Source: Alsobacter sp045348435 (GTDB taxonomy: Bacteria > Pseudomonadota > Alphaproteobacteria > Rhizobiales > Beijerinckiaceae). Taken from it: DNA of 64,000 nt. Both the position numbers and the translations under genes were made by a program. The stretch is taken from positions 2,728,001 through 2,792,000 of the forward strand of contig NZ_CP157484.1 in assembly GCF_045348435.1 (NCBI RefSeq). Direction: 5' to 3'. This document shows, piece after piece, positions 23,233-32,614 of the stretch. Numbering within the stretch: the first letter of the stretch is position 1; the number at the start of each line of letters is the position of its first letter. Under the pieces are notes generated by a model. The model was given only the letters and a program-made list of their open reading frames with translations, made no database searches and was not told the DNA's origin.

Positions 23233-24207
23233 CTAGGCGGAGGCCGTCCTGGGCGTGCCGACATTGCCGATGAGCTGCCCGCGCGTGACATGGACATGCT
23301 CGGTCTGCCGCAGCACATAGCCCGGCATGGGGCTGCGGATGGCCTCGGGCTTCGGGTCGGCGCCCGCCGTGGGATGCAGCAGGGCGACCACCGTCTGGGC
23401 ATCGACCTCGTCGCCGAGCCCGACCAGGTGCTCGACGAGCCCGGCGCGGGCGGCGACGTACTGCCCCTCCGGACCGGCGGTGACATGGACGCCGCGAAAG
23501 CGCGCCGGCTCCAGCGCCGGCTTCAGGACCCCATAGGCCGACAGGGCGCGCATGAGCCCCTCCTCCATGATGCGCAGCTCGGACGACTTCATGCGCCCGC
23601 CGCCGCCCTCCACCTCGATGGATGCGAGGTCGGCCGCCTCGGCCGCCCCGCAGGCCGTCTCGCGGATGCCCTTCACATGCTGCACGAAGCGGTAGCCCCA
23701 GGCCTCCATCAGATCCGTCAGCGCCGTCTCGTCGACCTTGCTGGCGGGCGTCGTGAAGCCGAACACCATCGGGACCACCGAGACGTCGCGGCCGCCGGCG
23801 TGGACGTCGATCAGGAGGTCCACGGCGGGAAACAACGAGCCTGTCGCGAAGGCGGCGAGCTTTTCGGTGGGCGTGCCCTGCGGATTGCCGGGAAACACCC
23901 GGTTCATGTTCTGGCCGTCGAAGGGCGACAACCGCTTGCCGGTCTCGGAGGCCGGGAAGTTGATGGACGGCGCGATGAGAATGCGGCCGGTCACGTCCTC
24001 CGGCCGGATGCGCTCGGCCAGGCGGCGCAGCGCGATCTGCGCCTCGTACTCGTCGCCATGGACGCCGCCGAACAGCAGCACCGATGGGCCCTGCCCGTTG
24101 TTGATGCTGCACAGGACGTCGCCGGCGACGCCATCCAGCGGGCCGGTGATCGGCCCGAGGTCATGGAACGTCTTGCCGGGGCGGGCGAGGTCGAAATCGG
24201 CGAGCAT
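23233..24207 (-). CDS. Succinylglutamate desuccinylase/aspartoacylase family deacylase (DoeB-like)
   Basis: 324-residue zinc amidohydrolase of the M14-related AstE/AspA family. VLLFGGVHGDEYEAQIALRR has the first zinc ligands (His, Glu), LIAPSINFPAS and NMNRVFPGNPQG carry substrate-binding residues, and LLIDVHAGGRD the third zinc His. The C-terminal beta domain (RSPMPGYVLRQTEHVHVTRG) resembles members that deacylate N-acetylated diamino acids. It would release a carboxylate from an N-acyl amino acid. It is the last gene of the minus-strand cluster that starts with the peptide ABC transporter; 83 bases separate it from the oxidoreductase. Confidence 0.82.
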   Translation of the reverse strand: MLADFDLARPGKTFHDLGPITGPLDGVAGDVLCSINNGQGPSVLLFGGVHGDEYEAQIALRRLAERIRPEDVTGRILIAPSINFPASETGKRLSPFDGQNMNRVFPGNPQGTPTEKLAAFATGSLFPAVDLLIDVHAGGRDVSVVPMVFGFTTPASKVDETALTDLMEAWGYRFVQHVKGIRETACGAAEAADLASIEVEGGGGRMKSSELRIMEEGLMRALSAYGVLKPALEPARFRGVHVTAGPEGQYVAARAGLVEHLVGLGDEVDAQTVVALLHPTAGADPKPEAIRSPMPGYVLRQTEHVHVTRGQLIGNVGTPRTASA

Positions 24208-24290
24208 GGGATGCCTTTCTGGTCGCGTTTCACCGGCCCGCGACGCAGCGCGTCGCGGGATCGGGTCGTGATGGCGGGTGAAAGCGCCGC

Positions 24291-25493
24291 TCAGGCGGCG
24301 CGGCTGACCTCGGCCGACCGGAGCAGCGCCGCCGGCTTGTGGAAGCGCGTGGGCGAAAACGCCTCCAGCGCCTCGGGCTTGGAGCCCGACACGATCCAGT
24401 CGGTCATCAGCTTGGTGAAGCCGAGCGAGATCGCGAAGCCATGGCCGGACCAGGCGTAGCCATAGAGCGTGTTGGCGAGCGCCTCGGTCTGGCCAATAAG
24501 CGGGATCTGGTCCGCCGCCACGGTCTCGATCCGCGAGGCGTCGGCCTTCATGAAGGTCGAGTGGTCGATGAACGGGAAGGTCATGATCGCGTCCGTGACG
24601 TTCTGCGTCATGGAGCTCAGCGAGCCCTTCCACAGGCCCTCCGGCGTATGCGCCACATGCGCGCCGCCCGACAGCATCAGCGTGCCGTCCGGGATCTGCT
24701 TCACGGCCAGGCGCCGGTGGGCGTGCGAGATCAGGTGGTTGACCTTCTTGTTGAGCGGGTTCGACACGTAGTGCATCTGCGGCATCAGGTTCCAGACGGG
24801 GCTGAACTCGTGCGGCTTGAAGATCGGCTGCAGCAGCGTCTGCGCGCCCGCGTTGGCGACGATCACGAGACGCTCGCCGACCGGAACGACCTCGCCGCCC
24901 GCCAGCCGCACGCCCGTGGCGACGCCGCGCGTGTGGATGATCTCCTCCACCTTGGCCTGCGTGCGGATGGTCACGCCCGCCTTGGCGGCCTCCTTGGCGA
25001 ATTGCTGGGTCGCGAAGGTGTGGTCGCCGACGCCGTCGTTCGGGCAATACACCGCCCCGATGATCCCGGCGGCGAGTTCGGGCTCACGCGACAGCGTCTC
25101 GTCGCGCGACCAGACCTCGGACGGGGCGCCGAGGCTGGACTGCGCCGCCGCCATGGCGTGCATGCGGCCCATCACCTCGTGCTCGCGGTGGCCGTACGGG
25201 ATGTCGAACACCTTGATGCCGCCGATGCGGCGATAGCCGACGCCACCCTCGAAGGCCTGCTGGTAGTGGCTCCAGAGCTCCAGCGAGAGCGCGCAGACGG
25301 GCAGTTCGCGGAAGTCGCGGCCATTGGTGCGGACGCCGCGCTCGCCGGGACCGCCGGAGGCGCCGCCCGCGATCTCGCCGGCCTCGAGCAGCGTGACGCT
25401 CTTGCCGGCCTTGGCGAGCTGGTAGGCGAGGCTCGTTCCGTAGATGCCGCCGCCGACGATGACGATCTCGGAGGCCTGGTGTGTGCTGGACAT
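24291..25493 (-). CDS. FAD-dependent amino acid/amine oxidoreductase (DAO family)
   Basis: 400 residues. The N-terminal dinucleotide-binding motif EIVIVGGGIYGTSLAYQLA is followed by VTLLEAGEIAGGASGG; a C-terminal YGYAWSGHGFAISLG stretch closes the FAD site. The family includes D-amino acid oxidases/dehydrogenases, sarcosine and glycine oxidases. Given the peptide-type transporter and deacylase beside it, it probably oxidises a secondary or D-amino acid released inside the cell. It follows the ATPase gene by 12 bases. Substrate not determined. Confidence 0.82.
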   Translation of the reverse strand: MSSTHQASEIVIVGGGIYGTSLAYQLAKAGKSVTLLEAGEIAGGASGGPGERGVRTNGRDFRELPVCALSLELWSHYQQAFEGGVGYRRIGGIKVFDIPYGHREHEVMGRMHAMAAAQSSLGAPSEVWSRDETLSREPELAAGIIGAVYCPNDGVGDHTFATQQFAKEAAKAGVTIRTQAKVEEIIHTRGVATGVRLAGGEVVPVGERLVIVANAGAQTLLQPIFKPHEFSPVWNLMPQMHYVSNPLNKKVNHLISHAHRRLAVKQIPDGTLMLSGGAHVAHTPEGLWKGSLSSMTQNVTDAIMTFPFIDHSTFMKADASRIETVAADQIPLIGQTEALANTLYGYAWSGHGFAISLGFTKLMTDWIVSGSKPEALEAFSPTRFHKPAALLRSAEVSRAA

Positions 25494-25505
25494 CGATTTG
25501 ACCCT

Positions 25506-26594
25506 TTATGCTGAACGGGGCGCCGGTTGCGCCGGAAGCGCGTCGGCGAAGTGACAGGTTGCGATGCTGGCGCCGCCGGGCGCCGGCATGGGGGGCGGCT
25601 GGTCTTCCACGCAGCGCCGCGGCAGGCGGCCATGCGGCGTGTCCACGGCGGCGGCGGGAGCGCGCGCCGCGAGAAGGCGAGCGGCCGGGCAGCGCGTATG
25701 GAAGCTGCACCCGGTCGGAACCGCGAGTGGGCTCGGGATGGAGCCCTCCAGCACGGCCCCGGCTCCGACGCCGTGATGCGAGGACGCCGCCATCAGGCTC
25801 TGCGTGTAGGGGTGGCGCGGCGCGCCGCAGACATCCTCCACCACGCCCTGCTCGACGAAACGGCCGAGATACATGACCCCGACGGAGTCGGCCATGTGCT
25901 CCACGAGCCCGAGGTCGTGCGTGATGATGATGAAGGTCAGCGACAGGCGCTGCTTCAGCTCCATGAGCAGGTTGATGATCTGCGCCTGGACGGACACGTC
26001 GAGCGCGCTCACGGGCTCGTCCAGCACCAGGATCTCGGGTTCGCAGATGATGGCCCGCGCGATGGCGGCGCGCTGGCGCTGGCCGCCCGACAGCTCGTGC
26101 GGATAGCGGTCAAGGTGAGCCGCGTTCAGCCCCACCAGCGCCATGACGTCGGCGACCCGGGCTTGGCGCGCATCCCGCCCAGGATGAAGGCCGTGCACCT
26201 GCAGGGCCTCTTCCAACGTGTCGAACACCGTCATGCGGGGATCGAGCGAGGCGCGCGGGTCCTGCAGCACGAGCTGGATCTTGCGCCGCAGCCCGCGCAG
26301 GGCCGCGCCGTCAAGGCCCGCCACCGCCGCGCCGTCCACTCGAACCTCGCCCGAGGTCGGCTGCAGCAGGCCGACCAGCAGGCGGGCGAGCGAGCTCTTG
26401 CCCGACCCGGACTCGCCCACGATCGCAAAGCAGCTGCCGCGCGGGACGCGAAACGACACGCCGTCCACGGCGCGGGCCACTGGCGCCGAGCCGCCGCCGA
26501 ACAGAGGACGACGCCCGACGAAGTGGCGCGACACGTCCGTGACCGCGACGGCTTCGTCCGGTGACGGCTGGTCGATGGACAGCGCGGCGCTCAT
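25506..26594 (-). CDS. Peptide/opine-type ABC transporter ATP-binding protein (OppF/DppF-like)
   Basis: 362 residues. Walker A GESGSGKSSLARLL, Q-loop LVLQDPRASLDPR, signature LSGGQRQRAAIARAI, Walker B EILVLDEPVSALD, switch His in IIITHDLGLVEH, and the C-terminal oligopeptide-transport extension with GCSFHTRCPAAR. The start ATG overlaps the upstream fused gene by four bases (ATGA), so translation is coupled. The C-terminal extension of ~60 residues is Ala/Pro-rich and longer than usual. Confidence 0.9.
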   Translation of the reverse strand: MSAALSIDQPSPDEAVAVTDVSRHFVGRRPLFGGGSAPVARAVDGVSFRVPRGSCFAIVGESGSGKSSLARLLVGLLQPTSGEVRVDGAAVAGLDGAALRGLRRKIQLVLQDPRASLDPRMTVFDTLEEALQVHGLHPGRDARQARVADVMALVGLNAAHLDRYPHELSGGQRQRAAIARAIICEPEILVLDEPVSALDVSVQAQIINLLMELKQRLSLTFIIITHDLGLVEHMADSVGVMYLGRFVEQGVVEDVCGAPRHPYTQSLMAASSHHGVGAGAVLEGSIPSPLAVPTGCSFHTRCPAARLLAARAPAAAVDTPHGRLPRRCVEDQPPPMPAPGGASIATCHFADALPAQPAPRSA

Positions 26595-28552
26595 GCCCGG
26601 CCCTCCTCGGCGAAGTGGCACGCGACATGGCGTCCGTCGATCGGCCGCGCGGCGGGCTCTCGGGCGGCGCATTCGGGCCGGCCATGCGTACGCTCGCAGC
26701 GGGGGCGGAAGGCGCACCCGCCCGGCAGCGAGCCCACCATGGGAGGCTCGCCCGCGATGGCCGGCAGCGGCGCGCCGCGACGCGAGCCGCCCGGAACGGA
26801 TGAACGCAGCGCCTGCGCGTAGGGATGGAGCGGGCTGCGCAGGACGGCGGCCGCCTCGCCGGCCTCCACAAGCGAGCCCGCATACATCACCGCCACGTCG
26901 TCGGCGAAGCGGGCCACGAGGTTGAGGTCGTGGGTGACGATCAGGATCGCCATGCCGCGGCGGCGCTGGATGTCGCGCAGCAGCGCCAGGATCTGCTGCT
27001 GGATGGTGACGTCGAGCGCGCTGGTGGGCTCGTCCGCCAGCAGGAGCTGCGGGTCCTGCGCCAGCGCGATCGCGATCACGATGCGCTGCTTCATGCCGCC
27101 CGAGAACTGGTGCGGGTACATGGCGAGGCGCCGCTCGGGGTCGGAGATGCCGACGTCCTCCAGCAACGCGACGCAGCGCGCCCGCACGGCCGCGGCGTCG
27201 AGATCCGTCCCGATCCGGACGGCCTCGGCGAGTTGCGCGCCGACTGTCAGCACGGGGTTGAGCGCGCTGGCGGCGTCCTGGAACACGACGCCGATCTTGC
27301 GGCGGCGCAGCTCCATCAGGGCGGTGGGCGAAAGCCCGACCGCGGACTCGCCGCCGACCGCGATCGATCCCTCGACCACCGCCACCTGGGCGGGGTTGGC
27401 GAGGGTCGCGATGGCGCGCAGCAGCGAGGTCTTGCCCGAGCCGGATTCGCCCACCACCGCGAGCGTGCGCCCGGCCTGGAGCGTGAGATCGACGCCGCGC
27501 ACCACCTCCAGCAGGCCAGCCGGCGTGCGGAACGCGAGACGCAGCCCACGCACCGAGAGCGCCGGGACGGCGTCGCCCTCCCCGGCCACGGGATCGGCCG
27601 GCGCGACCTTGGCGCGACGCAGCCGATCCAGCCAGGAGCGGCGCGGCGCGACGCCCCGGCTGGTCGGGTCGTAGACGGTGCGGAGCGCGTCGCCGAGCAG
27701 GTTGAAGGCGAGCGCCGAGCCGGCCAGGAACAGGCCCGGGAAAGTCGCCAGATGCGGATGGCTGCGGATATAGGACCGCGCTTCGCCCAGCATCGTGCCC
27801 CATTCGGGGAACGGCGGCTGCGTGCCGAGCCCGAGAAAGCCGAGGCCCGACGCCGACAGCAGCGTGGAGGCGAAAAGCAGCGTCGAGAGCGTCAGCAGCG
27901 TGCCCGAGATGTTGGGGAGCACGTGGCGCAGGATGATCCGCGAAGGGCGCGCGCCGAGCGAGGACAGCCCCTCCACATAGGGCTCGGCCAGGATGCTGAG
28001 CGTCACGGCCCGGGCCGTGCGGGCGAAGATCGGGATCGACACCACGCCGACCGCGATGATGACGTTTTGCGTGTTGGCCCCCAGGATGGCCACGATCGCG
28101 AGCGCGAAGACGATGTCGGGGAAGCTCAGCGTCACGTCGATAGCGCGCATCACGATGGCGTCGAACCAGCCGCGCCGCCAGGCCGCGAGCACGCCGAGCG
28201 GCACGCCGACCAGAAACGCGAACGCGACCCCGCCCACCCCGACGCCCAGCGTCGCTCGGGCCCCAAGGAGGATGCGGCTGAAGACGTCGCGACCGAGCTG
28301 GTCCGTGCCAAACCAATGCAGCGCCGATGGCGGTTTCAGCGTCTGGGCGAAGTTCTGCTTGAAAGGATCGAGCGGGGCCAGCATGGGGCCGAAGATGGCG
28401 AGCAGCAGGTAGCCGAGCACCAGCGCGAGGCCGATCGCGCCCTTGGGCTGGGAGACGATGCGGCGCAGCGTCAACCAGCGCGACCGGGGCGTCCGGGCCT
28501 CGGCCCGCGGGGGCGTCGCGCCCAGCGCCATGGTGTCCATCGCGGCCGTCAT
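26591..28552 (-). CDS. Fused ABC permease (DppC-like) and ATPase (DppD-like)
   Basis: 653 residues made of two normally separate subunits. Residues ~1-300 are a DppC-type permease: GPMLAPLDPFKQNF, FGTDQLGRDVFSRILLGAR, helices and the EAA-loop region LSSLGARPSRIILRHVLPN, ending near GDALRTVYDP. Residues ~320-650 are an ATPase: Walker A GESGSGKTSLLRAI, VVFQDAASALNPV, signature FSGGMKQRIVIAIALA, Walker B LLLADEPTSALD, ILIVTHDLNLV, and the oligopeptide C-terminal Cys motif. No stop or frameshift lies between them, so it is one protein. ATGA overlaps on both sides place it inside the operon. Confidence 0.9.
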   Translation of the reverse strand: MTAAMDTMALGATPPRAEARTPRSRWLTLRRIVSQPKGAIGLALVLGYLLLAIFGPMLAPLDPFKQNFAQTLKPPSALHWFGTDQLGRDVFSRILLGARATLGVGVGGVAFAFLVGVPLGVLAAWRRGWFDAIVMRAIDVTLSFPDIVFALAIVAILGANTQNVIIAVGVVSIPIFARTARAVTLSILAEPYVEGLSSLGARPSRIILRHVLPNISGTLLTLSTLLFASTLLSASGLGFLGLGTQPPFPEWGTMLGEARSYIRSHPHLATFPGLFLAGSALAFNLLGDALRTVYDPTSRGVAPRRSWLDRLRRAKVAPADPVAGEGDAVPALSVRGLRLAFRTPAGLLEVVRGVDLTLQAGRTLAVVGESGSGKTSLLRAIATLANPAQVAVVEGSIAVGGESAVGLSPTALMELRRRKIGVVFQDAASALNPVLTVGAQLAEAVRIGTDLDAAAVRARCVALLEDVGISDPERRLAMYPHQFSGGMKQRIVIAIALAQDPQLLLADEPTSALDVTIQQQILALLRDIQRRRGMAILIVTHDLNLVARFADDVAVMYAGSLVEAGEAAAVLRSPLHPYAQALRSSVPGGSRRGAPLPAIAGEPPMVGSLPGGCAFRPRCERTHGRPECAAREPAARPIDGRHVACHFAEEGRA

Positions 28553-29475
28553 GCGGCCCTCCTTTCCTCGCGGGTGCGGGGATCGAGCCACTGGGTCAGG
28601 AGGTCTGTGGCGAGGTTGATGAGCACGAAGAAGATCGCGAACATCAGGATCGTGTACTGGACGACCGGGTAGTCGGCGCGCGACACGGCGTCGACCAGCA
28701 GGCGCCCCACGCCCGGGATGCCGAACACCGTCTCGGTAACGACCGAGCCGCCCAGCATGCCGCCGAACTGCACGCCCGCGACGCTGACGGCCGCCACGAG
28801 CGAGTTGCGCAGCGCATGCGAGACGATGACGCGGGTTTCGCTGAGGCCCTTGGCGCGGGCGGTGTCGAGATAGTCCTTGCTCATCGCCTCCAGCAGGCTG
28901 GCCGTGATGAGGCGGCTGAACATCGCGGTGGGGCGCGTCGCCACCACCAGGATCGGCAGCACGAAATGCATGGGCGTGGACGCGCCCGCCGCCGGCACCC
29001 AGCCGAGATACACGGCGAAGAACCAGATGCAGAGCAGCCCGAGCCAGTAGATCGGCATCGAGATGCCGGTGAGCGTCAGCACGGTGATGACCGCCTCGGC
29101 GAACCCGCCCTGGCGCAGCGCGCAGACGACGCCCGACACCGTGCCCACCGCCAGCCCGAGCGCCAGGCCCCCGATGGCGACGATCAGCGTGTTGGGCAAC
29201 CTCTCGGCGAGCTCTACCGCAACCGGTCGATGCGTGCGGAACGAGGTCGCGATAGACGGGTCCCAGAGACCCTTGAGGAACAGGCCATAGCGGGTCAGCA
29301 AGGGCTGGTTCAGCCCCAGGAACTCGCGGATGCTCTGCACCTCCTCGTCGGTCGCCGCCGGCCCGGCCAGCATCTGGGCCGGGTCGCCGGGGATCATGTC
29401 CATGAAGAAGAAGACCAGCAGGGACACAACGAAGAGGGTCGGAAGGGCCTGGGCCAGGCGTCGGGGGATGAACAT
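28549..29475 (-). CDS. Peptide/opine-type ABC transporter permease (DppB-like)
   Basis: 308-residue inner-membrane protein. It starts with the typical MFIPRRLAQALPTLFVVSLL, then DMIPGDPAQMLAGPAATDEE, a periplasmic loop and five further helices. The EAA-type cytoplasmic loop DTARAKGLSETRVIVSHALRNSL couples to the ATPases, and TETVFGIPGVGRLLVDAV is conserved in this family. It pairs with the fused permease-ATPase whose start overlaps its stop by four bases. Confidence 0.92.
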   Translation of the reverse strand: MFIPRRLAQALPTLFVVSLLVFFFMDMIPGDPAQMLAGPAATDEEVQSIREFLGLNQPLLTRYGLFLKGLWDPSIATSFRTHRPVAVELAERLPNTLIVAIGGLALGLAVGTVSGVVCALRQGGFAEAVITVLTLTGISMPIYWLGLLCIWFFAVYLGWVPAAGASTPMHFVLPILVVATRPTAMFSRLITASLLEAMSKDYLDTARAKGLSETRVIVSHALRNSLVAAVSVAGVQFGGMLGGSVVTETVFGIPGVGRLLVDAVSRADYPVVQYTILMFAIFFVLINLATDLLTQWLDPRTREERRAA

Positions 29476-29497
29476 GGCCGTCTCCGTTGCGGGAGGG

Positions 29498-31024
29498 CTA
29501 TTTCAGGGTGACCTTGTCGAACACCAGCGTCTCGTTGGGCTGGACTTCCAGTCCCTGCACCTTGTTGGACACGCCGAGAGCCTGGGTCTGGTACCAGAGG
29601 AAGATGAAGGGCTGGTCGTTCCAGACGATCTCCTGGACCTCGCCGTAGATCTCCTTCTGCTTGGCCGGATCGGTCACGCGACGGCCCTCCGCCAGCAGGT
29701 CGTCCACCTTGGGATTGCTGTAGCCGGTGCGGTTGGCGCCGACGCCGGACTTGAACAGCCGGAACAGCGTGTAGTCCATGCCGGCGGTGGCGCGGCCCAC
29801 CATGCCCATGTTGTCGGTGCGCTGGGCGGGATCGAGCCCGATCACTTTGCTCCAGGTCCCGCGGTCCACCACGTTGGCGGTGGCCTTGACGCCAATGTTC
29901 TCGAACGAGCCCGCGATGGCCTGGCAGACCTGCGCGTCCTTGATGTAGCGCCCGTTGGGGCACGTCATGGTGAGCTGCAGCGCGCCCGGCTTGTAGCCCG
30001 CCTCGGCGAGCAGCTTCTTGGCGCCTTCGGGATCGAACTTGATCGGCGGGAAGGTGCGGCGCAGCTCGTCCTGCGTGCCCGGGCCGACCATGCCGACCGA
30101 GGGCGTGCCGAGGCCGCCCAGGATGCCCTCCGCCATGCCCTGGCGGTCGATGGCCATGTTGAGCGCCTTGCGGACCTTGGCGTCCTTGAGCGGGCCGCGC
30201 AGCACCAGCTCCATGTTGATGGAGAACATGCTCGGCGGGTTGATGACCTTGGCGGTCTTCAGCGCGTTGATGGCCGGCATGGATTCGGGCGGCACGCGCT
30301 CCACGACGTCGACGCCGCCGGTCTCCAGAAGCGCCATGCGGGCGCCGTCCTCCGGCGCGACCGTGAAGTCGATGGCCTTGAGGGTGGCCGGGTAGTCTCC
30401 GGCGTAGGTGGGATTGGGCACGAGGCGGAAGCTCTCGCCGCCGATGAACTTGTCGACCATGTAGGGGCCGCTGCCGACGGGCTTGCGGCCATATTCGGCC
30501 CCCATCTGCGCAACCGCCTTGACGTTGACGATGCTCGCCGCCGTGTTGGCCAGCAGCATCAGCACGTGGCCGTTGGGCTCGGCCATGTGGAACTCCACCG
30601 TGTCCTCGCCGACCGCCTTGGCGACCCCCAGCGAGGCGTAGAGCCCGCGATAGATGGAGCCGACCTTCTCGTCGAGCAGGCGGTTGAAGCTGGCCGCCAC
30701 CGCCTCGGCGTTGAGCGGGTCGCCGTTGCTGAAGGTCTTGCCGGTCTTGATCTTGACCGTGAAGACCTTGCCGTCGGCCGAGAAGCCGTAGTCGGTCGCG
30801 AGGTTCTTCTGAATGTTGTTCTTCGGGTCGAGCCGGAACAGGCCCTCCAGCACGGCGAGATCCACCGCGTTGGCGACCGGCAGGTCGTTGAAGGCGGGAT
30901 CGAAAGTGGCCGGATCGGCCCCGACGGCGACCCGCAGCACGCCCTCCGGCGCCGCCATCGCGGCCGTGGAGCCAAGAACGCCCGCCACGACGGCGGCGTA
31001 TCGAACAAGACGCAGCTTCTCCAT
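29498..31024 (-). CDS. Peptide/opine-type ABC transporter substrate-binding protein
   Basis: 508-residue periplasmic protein of SBP family 5. Signal peptide (VRYAAVVAGVLGSTAAMAAP) followed by LRVAVGADPATFDPAFNDLP and VLEGLFRLDPKNNIQKNLAT, the family N-terminal signature; GKTFSNGDPLNAEAVAASF is also typical. It defines substrate specificity for the following permeases and ATPases: small peptides, opines or related amino compounds. First gene of the minus-strand operon; divergent from the LysR regulator with 228 bases between. Confidence 0.92.
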   Translation of the reverse strand: MEKLRLVRYAAVVAGVLGSTAAMAAPEGVLRVAVGADPATFDPAFNDLPVANAVDLAVLEGLFRLDPKNNIQKNLATDYGFSADGKVFTVKIKTGKTFSNGDPLNAEAVAASFNRLLDEKVGSIYRGLYASLGVAKAVGEDTVEFHMAEPNGHVLMLLANTAASIVNVKAVAQMGAEYGRKPVGSGPYMVDKFIGGESFRLVPNPTYAGDYPATLKAIDFTVAPEDGARMALLETGGVDVVERVPPESMPAINALKTAKVINPPSMFSINMELVLRGPLKDAKVRKALNMAIDRQGMAEGILGGLGTPSVGMVGPGTQDELRRTFPPIKFDPEGAKKLLAEAGYKPGALQLTMTCPNGRYIKDAQVCQAIAGSFENIGVKATANVVDRGTWSKVIGLDPAQRTDNMGMVGRATAGMDYTLFRLFKSGVGANRTGYSNPKVDDLLAEGRRVTDPAKQKEIYGEVQEIVWNDQPFIFLWYQTQALGVSNKVQGLEVQPNETLVFDKVTLK

Positions 31025-31252
31025 AGCCGTGGTTCCCCAATGCCTGTCGGTTTCGATGTCCGCGGGGGATCAGCACTGCGCAAACCCCGGTGATTGCCCC
31101 GGCGGCGCGGTTCTCAGCCTGAATGGGCGCTGGCGTTTGGCCGATCGATCAAGTGCCGTCGTCCAGCGACCTCATCAGGAGATACGAAAGGCGCCATTGC
31201 CTCAAATCACTAATTCGCCGATCTTCATCACCTGCGGTTATGGCGAGGCGGC

Positions 31253-32182
31253 ATGAACTACCGGCAGGTCGAGGTGTTCAAGGCCATCATGGACAGCGGC
31301 TCCGTGACCGGCGCGGCCGCGATCCTGCGCATCTCGCAGCCGGCCGTCACCAAGGCGCTGCGCCTGCTGGAGTTCGACCTGGGGCTGCAGCTTTTCATGC
31401 GGACCACCAAAGGCATCGCCGCCACCGACGAGGCGCGCGCGCTCTATGCGGAGGTGGAGCGCACCTATTTCGGCATGCAGAACCTGCAGCGCTTCGCCGG
31501 CGGCCTGCGCGACCGCAAGCAGGGGCGCGTGGTCGTCACCGTGATCCCGACGCTCAGCGTCGCCTGGCTGCCGCTGATGGCGGCGCGCTTCGCCCGCACG
31601 CATCCGGGCGTGACGCTGTCGCTCTATTCCGACAACTCCGCCGACGCGGTGCGGCTGGTGGGCTCGGGCGAGATCGACATCGGCATCGCGCAGATCCGCA
31701 GCGAGGAGACCAACCTCGCCCGCCGCAAGCTCTTCGACCTGGAAGGCTTCGCCGCCCTGCCGGCCGGCCACCGCCTCGCCGCGCAAAGCAGCGTGTCGCC
31801 TGCCGACCTCGCGGACGAGCCGATCATCTCGCTCGGGCCCGCCGACGAGTTCCGCCGCCGCCTGGCCGCCGCCATGGAGGCCGCGGGCGCGCACTACAGC
31901 TCGGTGATCGACGTCAGCCTCGGCCTCACGGTCTGCGCCATGGTGGAGCACGGGCTGGGCGTCGGCGTGGTGGATTCGGAAACCGCGCGCCTGCGGGCGG
32001 ATTCGGGCGTGGCGTTCCGCCCCTTCGCGCCGCGGCTCTTCGTGCCGATCTACATGTTCCGCCAGCGCAACCGGCAGGCCAGCGGCGTCGCCGAGGCGTT
32101 CAGCGCCAGCCTGCAGCCGCCGCCGCCGTTCCGCCCCGACGAGGGCGGCGCGCCGCCCGGCCCGGCGCGCCGGACCCGGTGA
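31253..32182 (+). CDS. LysR-family transcriptional regulator
   Basis: 309 residues. N-terminal HTH MNYRQVEVFKAIMDSGSVTG, AAILRISQPAVTKALRLLEF, then a periplasmic-binding-like effector domain (VVVTVIPTLSVAWLPLMAAR; VDSETARLRADSGVAFRPF). It is divergent from the peptide ABC operon and is probably its regulator, with the binding region in the 228-base intergenic space 31025-31252. The effector is likely the transported or deacylated compound. The protein ends in a Pro-rich tail. Confidence 0.9.
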   Translation: MNYRQVEVFKAIMDSGSVTGAAAILRISQPAVTKALRLLEFDLGLQLFMRTTKGIAATDEARALYAEVERTYFGMQNLQRFAGGLRDRKQGRVVVTVIPTLSVAWLPLMAARFARTHPGVTLSLYSDNSADAVRLVGSGEIDIGIAQIRSEETNLARRKLFDLEGFAALPAGHRLAAQSSVSPADLADEPIISLGPADEFRRRLAAAMEAAGAHYSSVIDVSLGLTVCAMVEHGLGVGVVDSETARLRADSGVAFRPFAPRLFVPIYMFRQRNRQASGVAEAFSASLQPPPPFRPDEGGAPPGPARRTR

Positions 32183-32215
32183 CCGCAGGGGGGCTTCGAT
32201 CCTCCTCTGACGGAC

Positions 32216-32245
32216 GCGGGATCGTCCCGGCCGAGACGATCCCGC
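32216..32245. terminator. Hairpin between convergent genes
   Basis: Perfect 10-bp inverted repeat GCGGGATCGT / ACGATCCCGC with a 10-base loop, located between the stop of the LysR gene and the stop of the HdeA-like gene. No long T tract, but the position favours a bidirectional terminator. Confidence 0.6.
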
Positions 32246-32257
32246 CCTGGCTCGGGT

Positions 32258-32614
32258 CTACTTGGAGATGATGATGCCCTTTTCCTTGCGCATCGTGTCG
32301 ATCACGGTCCCGATCGCCTTGATCACCTTCACGCCGGGATTGGCCTTGCAATAGACGATGACCTCGTGCTCGGCCTCCTTGGACCGACCCACATTGATGA
32401 AATGCTTCTTGGCGAGCCCGTTGTACCAGCCGCTGTACCAGGTGGTCAGCAAGTCGGCGTCCTCCTGGAAGGTGCCCGCCAGCTGGGCGCAGGTCAGGGT
32501 CTGGACGTTGATGTAGCCGTTCTGGTCCGCATAGGACTTGAGTTCGACCTGGGCGCTGGCGCCGGAGACGGACAGGACCGAAAGAAGAGCGACCGCGAAG
32601 GCGAGTTTCGTCAT
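32258..32614 (-). CDS. HdeA/HdeB family periplasmic protein
   Basis: 118 residues: signal peptide TKLAFAVALLSVLSVSGASA, then a small helical domain with two cysteines (TLTCAQLAGTFQEDADLL and VIVYCKANPGVKVIKAI) in the spacing typical of HdeA-like acid-stress chaperones, and WYSGWYNGLAKKHFIN, common in the rhizobial branch. In enterics HdeA protects periplasmic proteins at low pH; whether this protein does so is unknown. It stands alone between two catabolic clusters. Confidence 0.78.
   Translation of the reverse strand: MTKLAFAVALLSVLSVSGASAQVELKSYADQNGYINVQTLTCAQLAGTFQEDADLLTTWYSGWYNGLAKKHFINVGRSKEAEHEVIVYCKANPGVKVIKAIGTVIDTMRKEKGIIISK

Noticed and set aside
26825..28672. 615-residue open frame on the plus strand
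   Set aside because: Antisense to the fused ABC transporter gene; no recognisable domain.
29330..31093. 587-residue open frame on the plus strand
   Set aside because: Antisense to the binding protein gene; His/Arg/Gly-rich shadow.
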